A stretch of 64,000 bases of DNA, taken from the NCBI RefSeq assembly GCF_008704555.1, contig NZ_CP023702.1, positions 434,001 to 498,000 on the forward strand. Direction: 5' to 3'. Source of the DNA: Streptomyces nitrosporeus (lineage in GTDB: Bacteria > Actinomycetota > Actinomycetes > Streptomycetales > Streptomycetaceae). A model generated the notes under the pieces. That model was not told where the DNA came from, ran no database searches, and saw only the letters and a program-made list of their open reading frames with translations. Below, in pieces: positions 41,217-49,581 of this stretch (position 1 is the stretch's first letter; every line of letters starts with the position of its first letter). The position numbers and the translations under genes were made by a program.

Positions 41217-41223
41217 GCGGGCG

Positions 41224-42432
41224 ATGACGGTGACGAGCGCCGTGCCGTCCCCGGCGGGCGGCACGCCGCCCCTCGCGGTCGTCGGTGTCCCCGGCAACCG
41301 CAGGGTGGCCCTCTTCCAGGACGCGGTGCGTGCGGCCGGACTGCCTCCGGCCCGTGTCGTGCCCTGGCGCGAGGTGCTGGGGGGTGAGGCGGTCTTCCGG
41401 CCGGGCGAGCTGGTCCGGGTGGACTCGCCCGGCGAGGACACGGAGACCGAGCGGCTGCTGCGCGGGGTGGACGACCCGACCCGGGTGGAGGGCTCGGCCC
41501 TCTGGTACACCCGGTTCACCGCCGCCGTACGGGACGTGGCCGCCCGCGCGGCATCGGCCGGCGCCGTACTGCTGGACGATCCCGGCGACATCGCGGTGCT
41601 CTTCGACAAACGGCTGTGCCACGGTGTCATGGACGCCGCCGGAGTCCGGGTACCGGACTCCCCCACCTCCGGAGCGGGGGCCGCCCCGGTGCGCGGCTGG
41701 GCGGATGTCCGCCGGCTGATGGCGGACCACCGGATGCCGCGGGCGTTCGTGAAGCTCGCGCACGGATCGTCCGCGTCCGGGGTGCTGGCCGTGGAGACGG
41801 CGGGCCCCGGCCGGGCCCGGGCGACGACCTCCGTGGAACGGGACGGGGCCGGCCGCCTCTTCAACTCGCTGCGGGTGCGCCGGCTGACGTCCGAGCGCGA
41901 GGTGGCGGCGGTCGTCGACGCGCTCGCCCCGGACGGCCTGCACATCGAGCGCTGGCTGCCCAAGGCGTCCGTGCCGGGCGGGCGGGTGGCCGACCTGCGG
42001 GTGGTGGTCGTCGCCGGCCGGGCGACGCACGCCGTCGTGCGCACCAGCCGCTCCCCCATGACCAACCTGCACCTGGGCGGGGTACGAGGCGACCTCGACC
42101 AGGTGCGGGAGACGACCGAGGCCGCGGGCGGCGACTGGGCCGGCGCCCTGTCGCTCTGCGAGCGGGCCGCCGCCTGTTTCCCGGACACCCTGTGCGTGGG
42201 CGTCGATCTGCTCCCGGCCATCGGCTGGCGGCATTTCGCCGTCGGCGAGGTGAACGCCTTCGGCGACCTGCTGCCGCGTCTGACCGGCCTGCCGGGCAGC
42301 GGCGCGGAGGGGCTCGACACCTACGCGGCGCAGGTCGCCGCGGTGCCGGGGAGGTCCGGCCGCCGCACCGCCCGAGAAGAAGCCCCTGGCAACGACCGAG
42401 CAAGGAACCACCGTGCCGCCCCTGCCCTCTGA
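41224..42432 (+). CDS. STM4014-family ATP-grasp-like protein
   Basis: 402 aa from ATG 41224. The order of motifs is that of an ATP-grasp enzyme: N-terminal 'VVGVPGNRRVALFQDAVRAAGL', central lysine-containing strand 'RAFVKLAHGSSASGVLAVET' and Mg/ATP-binding C-terminus 'CVGVDLLPAIGWRHFAVGEVNAFGDLLPRL'. ATP-grasp enzymes form amide or thioester bonds through acyl phosphates. Second gene of the cassette, overlapping the hydrolase gene by 20 bp. The last 35 residues are polar and low-complexity. Confidence 0.82.
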   Translation: MTVTSAVPSPAGGTPPLAVVGVPGNRRVALFQDAVRAAGLPPARVVPWREVLGGEAVFRPGELVRVDSPGEDTETERLLRGVDDPTRVEGSALWYTRFTAAVRDVAARAASAGAVLLDDPGDIAVLFDKRLCHGVMDAAGVRVPDSPTSGAGAAPVRGWADVRRLMADHRMPRAFVKLAHGSSASGVLAVETAGPGRARATTSVERDGAGRLFNSLRVRRLTSEREVAAVVDALAPDGLHIERWLPKASVPGGRVADLRVVVVAGRATHAVVRTSRSPMTNLHLGGVRGDLDQVRETTEAAGGDWAGALSLCERAAACFPDTLCVGVDLLPAIGWRHFAVGEVNAFGDLLPRLTGLPGSGAEGLDTYAAQVAAVPGRSGRRTAREEAPGNDRARNHRAAPAL

Positions 42433-43297
42433 TCCCGCCCTCCGTGCGCCCGGCGCACCGGACGTACCGGATGCCCTCTCCCCCGACATGAACGCGGTGG
42501 TGGGCAGCCACGATCTGCTGCTCGTCACTCTGGACACCCTGCGGTTCGACGTCGCGCAGGAGCTCGCCGCCGCCGGCCGCATCCCTCACCTGGCCCGCCA
42601 TCTGCCCGGTGGCGCCTGGGAGAAGAGGCATGCCCCCGGCAGCTTCACCTACGCCTCCCACCAGGCGATCTTCGCGGGTTTCCTGCCGACTCCGGCGTCC
42701 CCGGGCCCTCATCCCCGGCTGTTCGCGGCGCGTTTCGCGGGCAGCGAGTCCACCGCCGGGAACACCTTCGTCCACGAGGCCCCCGACCTGCCCTCCGGTC
42801 TCGCCCGGGCCGGGTACCGCACGGTGTGCATCGGCGGTGTCGGGTTCTTCAACCGGCGGCCGCCGCTCGGCTCGGTGCTGCCCGGCATGTTCCAGGAGAG
42901 CCACTGGGAGCCGGAGTTCGGTGTCGCCTCGCCGACCTCCTTCGAGGCGCAGGTGGCCCGCGCCGAGCAGGTCGTGGCCGCGCTGCCGCCGGACCGGCGG
43001 CTGTTCCTCTTCGTCAACGTGTCGGCGATGCACCAGCCCAACTGGTTCCATCTGCCCGGTGCCACCGCCGACGCGGGTGACTCCCGCGCGACCCACGCCG
43101 CCGCCCTGGAGTACGTCGACCGGCACATCGGCCGCCTCTTCGCCGCCGCGAGCAGCCGCCGGCGGTGTTTCGCGATCGTCTGCTCCGACCACGGCACCGC
43201 GTACGGCGACGACGGCTACACCGGCCACCGGCTGGGCCACGAATCCGTCTGGACCGTGCCGTACGCCCACTTCTTCCTCGACCCGGGGGCATCCTGA
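42413..43297 (+). CDS. STM4013/SEN3800-family hydrolase (alkaline phosphatase/sulfatase fold)
   Basis: 294 aa from GTG 42413, inside the end of the ATP-grasp gene; an internal ATG (Met26) is an alternative. 'LLLVTLDTLRFDVAQ' (Asp41, Asp46) is the metal-binding first strand, 'GSFTYASHQAIFAGFLPT' holds a Thr/Ser nucleophile candidate, and 'CSDHGTAYGDDGYTGHRLGHESVW' (about residues 257-280) supplies the second metal-site Asp and His residues. It lacks a signal peptide, so it acts in the cytosol, unlike typical sulfatases. Stop overlaps the radical SAM start by one base (TGATG). Confidence 0.84.
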   Translation: MPPLPSDPALRAPGAPDVPDALSPDMNAVVGSHDLLLVTLDTLRFDVAQELAAAGRIPHLARHLPGGAWEKRHAPGSFTYASHQAIFAGFLPTPASPGPHPRLFAARFAGSESTAGNTFVHEAPDLPSGLARAGYRTVCIGGVGFFNRRPPLGSVLPGMFQESHWEPEFGVASPTSFEAQVARAEQVVAALPPDRRLFLFVNVSAMHQPNWFHLPGATADAGDSRATHAAALEYVDRHIGRLFAAASSRRRCFAIVCSDHGTAYGDDGYTGHRLGHESVWTVPYAHFFLDPGAS

Positions 43298-44688
43298 TGA
43301 CCAGCACCACCGACATCACGGGCACCGCGGACGCGGGTGACCCGGCCGCCGGCGGCCCGTACCGGAGCTATGTCTACGCCTACCCGCACAAGACGGCCTA
43401 CCGCCCCCTCGGCGGGCACCCCGCCGGACGGCCGCCGCTGAGGGAACTGTGGGCGGGCGAGCCCAAGGACGCGCTCTCCCTCTACCTCCACATCCCGTTC
43501 TGCGAGGTCCGCTGCGGCTTCTGCAACCTCTTCACCAGGATCGGCGCGCCCGACGAGCTGAGCACGCGTTACCTCGACGCCCTGGACCGGCAGGCCGGGG
43601 CGGTCCGGGACGCGCTGGGCGACCGGGAGCCGGTGCGTTTCGCCTCCGCCGCCTTCGGCGGGGGCACGCCCACCTTCCTCACGGCGGGTGAGCTGGAGCG
43701 GCTCTGCGACATCGCGGAGAAGCGGATGGGCGCGGATCTGCTCTCGGTCCCGCTGTCGGTGGAGACGTCCCCGTCGACCGCAACGGCGGACCGGCTGGCG
43801 GTCCTCGCCGGCCGGGGGGCGACCCGGGTGAGTATCGGTGTCCAGAGCTTCGTCGACGCCGAGGCCCGCGCCGCCGTCCGCCCGCAGCACCGCTCGGAGG
43901 TGGAGGCCGCCCTCGGCCGGATACGCGACGCCCGCGTTCCCGTCCTCAACATCGACCTGATCTACGGCATCGACGGGCAGACGGAGCGGAGCTGGCTCTT
44001 CTCGCTCGACGCCGCCCTGGCCTGGGGCCCCGAAGAGCTGTACCTCTACCCGCTGTACGTACGGCCGCTGACGGGTCTCGGCCGGAGCGCCCGGGTGGCC
44101 GGCGCCGCCGATCCTGCCTGGGACGAGCAGCGGCTGCGGCTGTACCGCGCGGGACGCGACCACCTTCTGGCCCACGGCTACGAGCAGGTGTCGATGCGCA
44201 TGTTCCGCCGTGCCGGCGCTCCGCGGGCCGGGGCCGAGGACCACGCCTGCCAGACCGACGGCATGATCGGTCTGGGCTGTGGTGCCCGGTCCTACACCTC
44301 CACGTTGCACTACTCCTTCGACTACGCCGTGGAGATGCGGGAGATCCGGGGCATCATCGACGCCTTCACCGCCGCGGAGGACTTCTCCCGTGCCGAGGTC
44401 GGCCGTTACGTGACGGGGGACGAGGCCCGCCGGCGCCATCTGCTGCAGTCGGTGCTCCAGGCCGAGGGCATGCGGACGGACGGTTACCGGGAGAGGTTCG
44501 GGTCCGAGCCCTTCGCCGACTTCCCCCGCGAGCTGGGGCTCTTCGCCCGGCGCGGCTGGCTGGACCCGTCGGCGGGCCCCGGACTGCTGCGGCTGTCACC
44601 GGAGGGGCTGGCCCACTCCGACGCCCTGGGCCCGGAGCTGTTCTCCCCTTCCGTGCGGGCCGCGATGGCCGCGTACGAGGCGAAGTGA
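43297..44688 (+). CDS. STM4012-family radical SAM protein (HemN-like)
   Basis: 463 aa from ATG 43297. Radical SAM CX3CX2C at Cys69, Cys73, Cys76 ('PFCEVRCGFCNLF'), followed by 'AFGGGTPTFLTAGELE', 'VETSPSTAT' and 'RVSIGVQSF', the features of the HemN/HemW group, and a HemN-like C-terminal domain with 'IGLGCGARSY'. It binds a [4Fe-4S] cluster and SAM. HemN proteins oxidise coproporphyrinogen III and HemW binds haem, so a tetrapyrrole or other large substrate is possible, but the residues that decide this are not testable here. Stop overlaps the next start by 4 bp. Confidence 0.87.
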   Translation: MTSTTDITGTADAGDPAAGGPYRSYVYAYPHKTAYRPLGGHPAGRPPLRELWAGEPKDALSLYLHIPFCEVRCGFCNLFTRIGAPDELSTRYLDALDRQAGAVRDALGDREPVRFASAAFGGGTPTFLTAGELERLCDIAEKRMGADLLSVPLSVETSPSTATADRLAVLAGRGATRVSIGVQSFVDAEARAAVRPQHRSEVEAALGRIRDARVPVLNIDLIYGIDGQTERSWLFSLDAALAWGPEELYLYPLYVRPLTGLGRSARVAGAADPAWDEQRLRLYRAGRDHLLAHGYEQVSMRMFRRAGAPRAGAEDHACQTDGMIGLGCGARSYTSTLHYSFDYAVEMREIRGIIDAFTAAEDFSRAEVGRYVTGDEARRRHLLQSVLQAEGMRTDGYRERFGSEPFADFPRELGLFARRGWLDPSAGPGLLRLSPEGLAHSDALGPELFSPSVRAAMAAYEAK

Positions 44689-45761
44689 GCCGCCCGGTGG
44701 ACGTGCGCCCGCCGTCCGTCGCGGCCCCGGCGGGATCCGGGGCCCCGACGGCACCCGACGGTCTGACGATCCTCTACCGCGGCCCGCTGGCCTCCTGCGA
44801 CTACGACTGCCCCTACTGCCCGTTCGCCAAGCGCCGGGACAGCGTCGAGCGGCTGCGGGCGGACCGCGCCGCGCTGGAGCGCTTCACCGGATGGGCGGCC
44901 GGGCGGACCGGCGAGCGGCTGTCGGTGCTGTTCACCCCGTGGGGCGAGGGCCTGGTGCGCTCGTGGTACCGGCGGGCACTCGTCGAGCTGTCCCGGTTGC
45001 CGCACATCGGCCGGGTCGCGATCCAGACCAACCTCAGCGGCCGCACCGCGTGGCTGGCGGACGCCGACCGGGACAAGGCCGCCCTGTGGTGCACCTACCA
45101 TCCGGGCCAGACCCCGTACGGACGTTTCCTCGGCCGGTGCCGGGAGCTGTCGGAGCTGGGGGTCCGCTTCAGCGTGGGGGTGGTGGGTCTGGAGGAGCAC
45201 CTGGAGGAGGCGCGAAGACTGCGGGCCGCGCTGCCGTCCGAGGTGTACCTGTGGGTCAACGCGGCCGAGGGCCGCAGCTACACGGACGAGGAGGCCGGCC
45301 GCTGGACGGACCTGGACCCGCTGTTCCCCTACAGCCGGTATCCGCACGCCTCGGCCGGTCTGCCCTGCCGGACGGGCGAGTCGGTGATCTCGGTCGACGG
45401 TGACGGGACGGTGCGCCGCTGCCATTTCGTCCGGACCGAGCTGGGCAACCTCTACGACGGCAGCTACCGCCGCTCGCTCGGGCCGCGTGGCTGCCCGCTC
45501 CAGGTCTGCGACTGCCATATCGGCTATGTGCACCTGGAGACACTGCCGTTGTACGACGTCTTCGCGGGCGGTGTGCTGGAGCGGATCCCCGCCTCTCCGG
45601 CACCCGCCTTCCCGGCGCCCGCTGCCCCGGCAGCCGCTCCCCCGGTGCCCCTCCTCCCGGCGTCCGCCCTCCCGGCTCCGGCCCCCGCCGGGACGGCCGC
45701 GCCGGGCGGGCCCGCCAGAGCGGCCGCTGCCCGGCGTACGCTCCCGCTGCTCCCGCCCTGA
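44685..45761 (+). CDS. STM4011-family radical SAM protein with extra cysteines
   Basis: 358 aa from GTG 44685 (GTGA overlap). Radical SAM CX3CX2C at Cys38, Cys42, Cys45 ('LASCDYDCPYCPFAKRR'). Downstream Cys228, 246, 270, 275 and 277 ('PCRTGES', 'RRCHF', 'CPLQVCDCHIGYVH') form a SPASM/Twitch-like auxiliary cluster site, typical of enzymes acting on peptides. The last roughly 60 residues are Ala/Pro-rich repeats with no fold, an unusual extension. Last gene of the cassette; partner of the HemN-like protein. Confidence 0.85.
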   Translation: MSRPVDVRPPSVAAPAGSGAPTAPDGLTILYRGPLASCDYDCPYCPFAKRRDSVERLRADRAALERFTGWAAGRTGERLSVLFTPWGEGLVRSWYRRALVELSRLPHIGRVAIQTNLSGRTAWLADADRDKAALWCTYHPGQTPYGRFLGRCRELSELGVRFSVGVVGLEEHLEEARRLRAALPSEVYLWVNAAEGRSYTDEEAGRWTDLDPLFPYSRYPHASAGLPCRTGESVISVDGDGTVRRCHFVRTELGNLYDGSYRRSLGPRGCPLQVCDCHIGYVHLETLPLYDVFAGGVLERIPASPAPAFPAPAAPAAAPPVPLLPASALPAPAPAGTAAPGGPARAAAARRTLPLLPP

Positions 45762-45767
45762 CCGGGC

Positions 45768-45798
45768 CCCGGGCCCGCGGCGACCTGCCGGGCCCGGG
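45768..45798. terminator. Bidirectional terminator after radical SAM cassette
   Basis: CCCGGGCCCG (45768-45777) pairs perfectly with CGGGCCCGGG (45789-45798) around an 11-nt loop, between the cassette and the convergent GDSL gene. Confidence 0.7.
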
Positions 45799-45822
45799 AT
45801 CAGGGGCCCCGGGATCAGGGGC

Positions 45823-46656
45823 TCAGAGAGGCAGCAGGTCCGGACGCTTGGCTTCCACATGGTCTCCGGAGGACTCGCCGCGCAGCCGGCGTCCGATCCA
45901 CGGGACGAGGTACTCGCGTGCCCAGTGGATGTCGTCGCGCCGGACCTCGAGGGTGCCCCGCTGCGCCTGCGGCGGCCACGCCTGGTCCGGATCGGCCGGC
46001 ACGTCGAGCCCGAGCACCTGGGCCGCCCGCAGCGCCACCCGGGTGTGCCCCTCGGGCGAGAGGTGCAGCCGGTCGTCGTCCCAGGCCCGCCGGTCCTGCA
46101 CGGACCGCAGCGACCACAGGTCGAGGACCGGGCAGTCGTAGCGGTCGGCGATGGCCCGGACATGGGCGGTGTACGTGGCCACCTTGCCGCGCAGGTGCCG
46201 GAGCACCGGGATGCCACGGGTGTCGAAGCCGGTGGTCACCATGACCGTTCCGACCGACCGCTTCAGGTCGGCGACGGCCCGCTCGAAGCGTTCGGCCACG
46301 TCATCGGGGTCGGAGCCGGGCCGGATGATGTCGTTGCCGCCCGCGCAGAAGCTCACCAGATCCGGTGCGAGCTCCTTCGCCCGGGGAACCTGCTCCTCGA
46401 CTATCTGGTCGAGGAGGCGTCCGCGTACGGCGAGATTGGCGTACCGGAAGTGCCCGTGCGGATCGTCCGCGCGGCCGGTCGCTGCATCGGGGAGGGGGAG
46501 CTGGTCCGCGAGGAGGACCGCGAAACGGTCCGCCCAGCCGACGAACGCCCCGTCGGGGCCGGGGTCGCCGACTCCCTCGGTGAAGCTGTCGCCTATCGCT
46601 GCGTACGACCCGATGATGCCTCGTTGGTTGTTTCTCGAATCGTCTGCCACGGGCAC
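45823..46656 (-). CDS. SGNH/GDSL-type hydrolase
   Basis: 277 aa; GTG at 46654-46656, with a second GTG two codons later (46650-46648) as alternative. SGNH blocks: I 'YAAIGDSFTEGVGD' (nucleophile Ser), II 'ANLAVRGRLLDQI', III 'VSFCAGGNDI' and V 'DDRLHLSPEGH' (Asp-x-x-His). Members are lipases, esterases or carbohydrate esterases. No signal peptide is visible, so an intracellular role is likely. Convergent with the radical-SAM cassette. Confidence 0.88.
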   Translation of the reverse strand: MPVADDSRNNQRGIIGSYAAIGDSFTEGVGDPGPDGAFVGWADRFAVLLADQLPLPDAATGRADDPHGHFRYANLAVRGRLLDQIVEEQVPRAKELAPDLVSFCAGGNDIIRPGSDPDDVAERFERAVADLKRSVGTVMVTTGFDTRGIPVLRHLRGKVATYTAHVRAIADRYDCPVLDLWSLRSVQDRRAWDDDRLHLSPEGHTRVALRAAQVLGLDVPADPDQAWPPQAQRGTLEVRRDDIHWAREYLVPWIGRRLRGESSGDHVEAKRPDLLPL

Positions 46657-46827
46657 ACATCTTGCCTTGCGGAATGTGACCTACGCGACCGTAATAAGGG
46701 GTTGACGGGTGGTGACAAAGACCACCCGGTCAGTTTTTGGTAAAGGAGGAATAAGTGGGGCCGGCGAAGGCGCCGCGGCAGGGGCCGCCGTGGGACGGGC
46801 TCCCGGGACGGAGGGGTCCGGGAACGG

Positions 46828-46865
46828 CGGGAGGGGCGGTGCGCCGCCGCGCACCGCCCCTCCCG
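46828..46865. terminator. Strong stem-loop terminator after the M23 peptidase gene
   Basis: A 17-bp perfect stem (46828-46844 with 46849-46865) closes a 4-nt loop, 44 bp downstream of the M23 stop codon on the minus strand. Confidence 0.8.
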
Positions 46866-46908
46866 TCCGGATGGAGCCGTCCCGCCCGTCCCGGCGGGTG
46901 AGGCCGTG

Positions 46909-47814
46909 TCAGATGGAGACGCCGTGCGAACGCAGGTAGGCGATCGGGTCGACGTCCGAGCCGTAGCCCGGGCCGGTGCGGACCTCGAAGTGGAGGTGCG
47001 GACCGGTGGAGTTGCCGGTGGAGCCGGAGAGGCCGATCTGCTGGCCGCCGGTCACGCTCTGGCCCGCGGACACGCCGAGCGAGGACAGGTGGGCGTACTG
47101 GGAGTACATGCCGTCGCTGTGCTGGATGACGACCTCGTTGCCGTACGAGCCGCTCCAGCCGGCCGAGACGACGGTGCCGTCGCCGATGGCCCGGACGCTG
47201 GTGCCGGAGGCCGCCTGGAAGTCGGAGCCGGTGTGGTAGCCGCTGGACCAGCTGGCGCCGGAAGCGCGGTACTGCGTGGTGACGTTGGCGCTCTCCACCG
47301 GGGTGGTGAAGCCGGAGCCGCTGCTCTCGGCCGCCGGGGCCTCGGACGCCTCCTCGGCCGGCGCCTTCGCGGTCTGCGCGGCCGGGGTCGCGGGCGCGGT
47401 CTCCGCCGCCTTCTCCTCGGTGGCGGACTGCGCGGCGGCCTGGGAAGCCCCGGCCCCGAGGGTCAGCTTCATACCCGGGAAGATCAGACCGGGGTCGTCG
47501 CCGACGACGTCCCGGTTGTCCTGGTAGAGCTTCTCCCAGCCGCCCTTGACCTTCTGGTCGGACGCGATCTTCGCCAGGTAGTCGCCCGCGACCACGGAAT
47601 AGGTCTTCGGGGTGCCGGTCTTCCCGGAGTCCGACGCGGCCGCGGCCTGGTGCGCGGCGGTGGCGCCGGCCGCGGGGGCGGCCTGCTCGGCCGCGAAGGC
47701 GCCGGTGGCGCCGATCAGCGGGAGGGCGAGAACGGCGCCGCCGGTCCCGACGGCGAGGACGCCGCGGACGATCGGACCGGACTTGGCACGGCGGTGCTTA
47801 CCCTGTGCGGGCAT
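46909..47814 (-). CDS. LysM/M23 peptidase (cell-wall endopeptidase)
   Basis: 301 aa. Signal peptide ('MPAQGKHRRAKSGPIVRGVL...GAFAAE', residues 1-42), LysM peptidoglycan-binding domain (about 69-116, 'TYSVVAGDYLAKIASDQ'), an Ala/Glu-rich linker, and a C-terminal M23 lysostaphin-like peptidase (about 195-300) with the zinc ligands 'HTGSDF' and 'HLHFEVRT'. Cleaves peptidoglycan cross-links outside the cell. I use ATG 47812-47814 rather than the longer frame, because a c-di-AMP riboswitch occupies the upstream leader. This regulation ties it to germination and growth. Confidence 0.92.
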   Translation of the reverse strand: MPAQGKHRRAKSGPIVRGVLAVGTGGAVLALPLIGATGAFAAEQAAPAAGATAAHQAAAASDSGKTGTPKTYSVVAGDYLAKIASDQKVKGGWEKLYQDNRDVVGDDPGLIFPGMKLTLGAGASQAAAQSATEEKAAETAPATPAAQTAKAPAEEASEAPAAESSGSGFTTPVESANVTTQYRASGASWSSGYHTGSDFQAASGTSVRAIGDGTVVSAGWSGSYGNEVVIQHSDGMYSQYAHLSSLGVSAGQSVTGGQQIGLSGSTGNSTGPHLHFEVRTGPGYGSDVDPIAYLRSHGVSI

Positions 47815-47828
47815 GGGGGTTTCCTCTC

Positions 47829-47990
47829 CGGCGCCTGCGAGGTGAGCTGTCGGGTTCGGGCTGGAGATGCCCGGCCGCGTGGGGACGCGTCTTAACCCCG
47901 AGCCGTTCCGGATCGCTCCGGCCGGCGGCTTACCTGGTTCCCCCGCTCCTGCCACACGTGGTGAGTGCGGATTCCGGGCGGCGGCAGGAT
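47829..47990 (-). ncRNA. c-di-AMP (ydaO/yuaA-type) riboswitch
   Basis: In the leader of the LysM/M23 peptidase gene the minus strand contains the hallmark ydaO elements in order: AATCCTGCC, GGAGCGGGGGAACCA, a GGGGTTAAG core, and GAACCCGACAGCTCACCTCG. In Streptomyces this riboswitch precedes genes for cell-wall hydrolases and turns them off when c-di-AMP is bound. Boundaries are approximate. Confidence 0.85.
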
Positions 47991-48395
47991 TAGGCGTTCC
48001 GTCCGGATTGACGGTGACCGTAAGCGAGCCGGGACGCCGGGAACAAGCCGCGGATTGCGCAGCGGAATGCGGGCCTCAATTCCGTGCCGGAATTCCGGTC
48101 ACCCTCCGTGGATCACGGATCTTGGATTTCCGCGCGGGGTACGGAATGTCCACCGCGGATGCCGCCACACACCGTCACGGATATGATCCCGCTCACCCGC
48201 CTCCCACCATCTCCCGCACAAGAAGGGCATGTTCTCTTAAATGCACCAATACGGACATGCGGTATTCGGTGATCATTTCTCCGCCGGGATATCCGGCCCT
48301 GCGGGCGGGACGATCGCCGGACGCGTCGATGTCGTATCGTCGCGGGCGTGCCCCGTCGGCGAGCGGCGCCGACGCCAGACACCCCAGGAGTCCTT
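47991..48395. other. Divergent region between riboswitch-controlled M23 gene and phosphatase gene
   Basis: Outside the riboswitch this region has lower GC, especially 48080-48310. A good promoter for the M23 gene reads leftward: TTGTTC (48046-48041), 18-bp spacer, TACGGT (48022-48017). I see no protein-coding frame with normal codon bias in the rest, and no strong promoter for the phosphatase. Confidence 0.55.
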
Positions 48396-49205
48396 GTGAC
48401 GCAGCTGCCAGAGGTTCCGCCGGCCGACACCGAGCTGACCGGCGTACGCAACTTCCGCGACGTGGGCGGGCTGCCGACCACGGACGGCCGCAGGGTGCGG
48501 TTCGGGCGCCTCTACCGCAGCGGCCACCTGGCGCACGCCACCGGGGCCGACACCGCGTTCCTGGCCTCCCTGGGACTGCACACGGTCTTCGACTTCCGCA
48601 ACGCGGCCGACCGCAAGCTGGACGGGCACGACGTGGAGCTGCCCGGGGTCCGCAACGTCGGCATCCCGCTCTCCGACCCGGCGGACGGCGCCGAGTTCTG
48701 GCGGCTGGTGCGGAACGGGGACATCGGGCAGCTGCGGTCGATCCTGGCGGGGACCAAGGGCAGGGACCGCATGATCGCCTCCTACCGGACGATCATCAAG
48801 GACCGCACCGCGGAGCACAGCAGGGTGCTGCACGCACTGGCCGAGGACAGCATCCCTGCGCTGATGCACTGCGCCGCCGGCAAGGACCGCGCCGGCCTGT
48901 CGATCGCCGTGACACTGCTGGCCGCCGGGGTGGAGAAGGACGCCATCGAGGCCGACTACCTCAAGTCCGACGACGTGCGCCGCAGGTACCGGGTGCAGCG
49001 TGGCGACACGTCGGCGGCGGGCATGTCGGACGAGGTGGCGGAGTTGCTCGACCCGCTCTTCGGCGCGCACCGGGATTACCTCGCCGCGGCCTTCACCACC
49101 ATCGAGGAGACCTGGGGCGGCACGGAGCGCTATCTGTCCGAGGGGCTGAAGCTGGCTCCGGAGACCCGCGAACGGCTGGTCGAGCGCCTGATAGAGGACG
49201 TCTGA
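48396..49205 (+). CDS. Tyrosine-type protein/lipid phosphatase
   Basis: 269 aa from GTG 48396, preceded by CAGGAG; a longer frame start at 48348 is less likely. N-terminal 'LTGVRNFRDVGGLPTTDGRRVRFGRLYRSGHL' over residues 15-46 is the DSP/PtpB signature, and the P-loop 'MHCAAGKDRAGL' (CX5R, Cys158) is the active site. Members act on phosphotyrosine or phosphoinositides. Substrate unknown. Convergent with the DUF6126 gene. Confidence 0.88.
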   Translation: MTQLPEVPPADTELTGVRNFRDVGGLPTTDGRRVRFGRLYRSGHLAHATGADTAFLASLGLHTVFDFRNAADRKLDGHDVELPGVRNVGIPLSDPADGAEFWRLVRNGDIGQLRSILAGTKGRDRMIASYRTIIKDRTAEHSRVLHALAEDSIPALMHCAAGKDRAGLSIAVTLLAAGVEKDAIEADYLKSDDVRRRYRVQRGDTSAAGMSDEVAELLDPLFGAHRDYLAAAFTTIEETWGGTERYLSEGLKLAPETRERLVERLIEDV

Positions 49206-49331
49206 CACCGGCGGGGCGGCCGGTGCGCCTCGCGGCATCCGCCGCCCGGCTCCCGCCGGAGGCGGGGCACCGGGGTCCGGCGGCCGCCTCCCGGGAGCTC
49301 CGGGCGCCCCTTCCGTCCCCGTCCGGGGTTC

Positions 49332-49505
49332 TCAGCCCTCGCCCGCGACGGTGAACAGCAGGTAGAGGAAGGCCGCGATGACGTGACCGGCCACCAGGTA
49401 GGCGAAGAGCCGGATGACGACGCCGCGCGGCATCCTGCGTTCCTGGGTGTCCCGGTTCTTCGGCTTGGCGGGGCTGAGCGGGTCGTAGTGCTCTGAATCG
49501 GACAT
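49332..49505 (-). CDS. DUF6126-like small membrane protein, 57 aa
   Basis: ATG 49503-49505: a polar N-terminus ('MSDSEHYDPLSPAKPKNRD') then one hydrophobic helix (about 31-52, 'LFAYLVAGHVIAAFLYLLFTVAG'). Small proteins of this form sit next to XRE-cupin regulators in streptomycetes and appear at the end of the hopanoid region in S. coelicolor, as recalled. Function unknown. Probably co-transcribed with the regulator (76-bp gap). Confidence 0.75.
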   Translation of the reverse strand: MSDSEHYDPLSPAKPKNRDTQERRMPRGVVIRLFAYLVAGHVIAAFLYLLFTVAGEG

Positions 49506-49581
49506 GGCATGTCCTCTCTTCCGCCCGGAGGCCGGAGGGAGACGGAGGGTTCGAGGTGGCCGGAGAGGGCCGGGGGCGCCG

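Noticed and set aside
43297..44688. The HemN-like protein as a genuine coproporphyrinogen oxidase.
   Set aside because: Its place inside the five-gene cassette and its distinct N- and C-terminal parts fit the STM4012 family; no other haem-biosynthesis gene is near.
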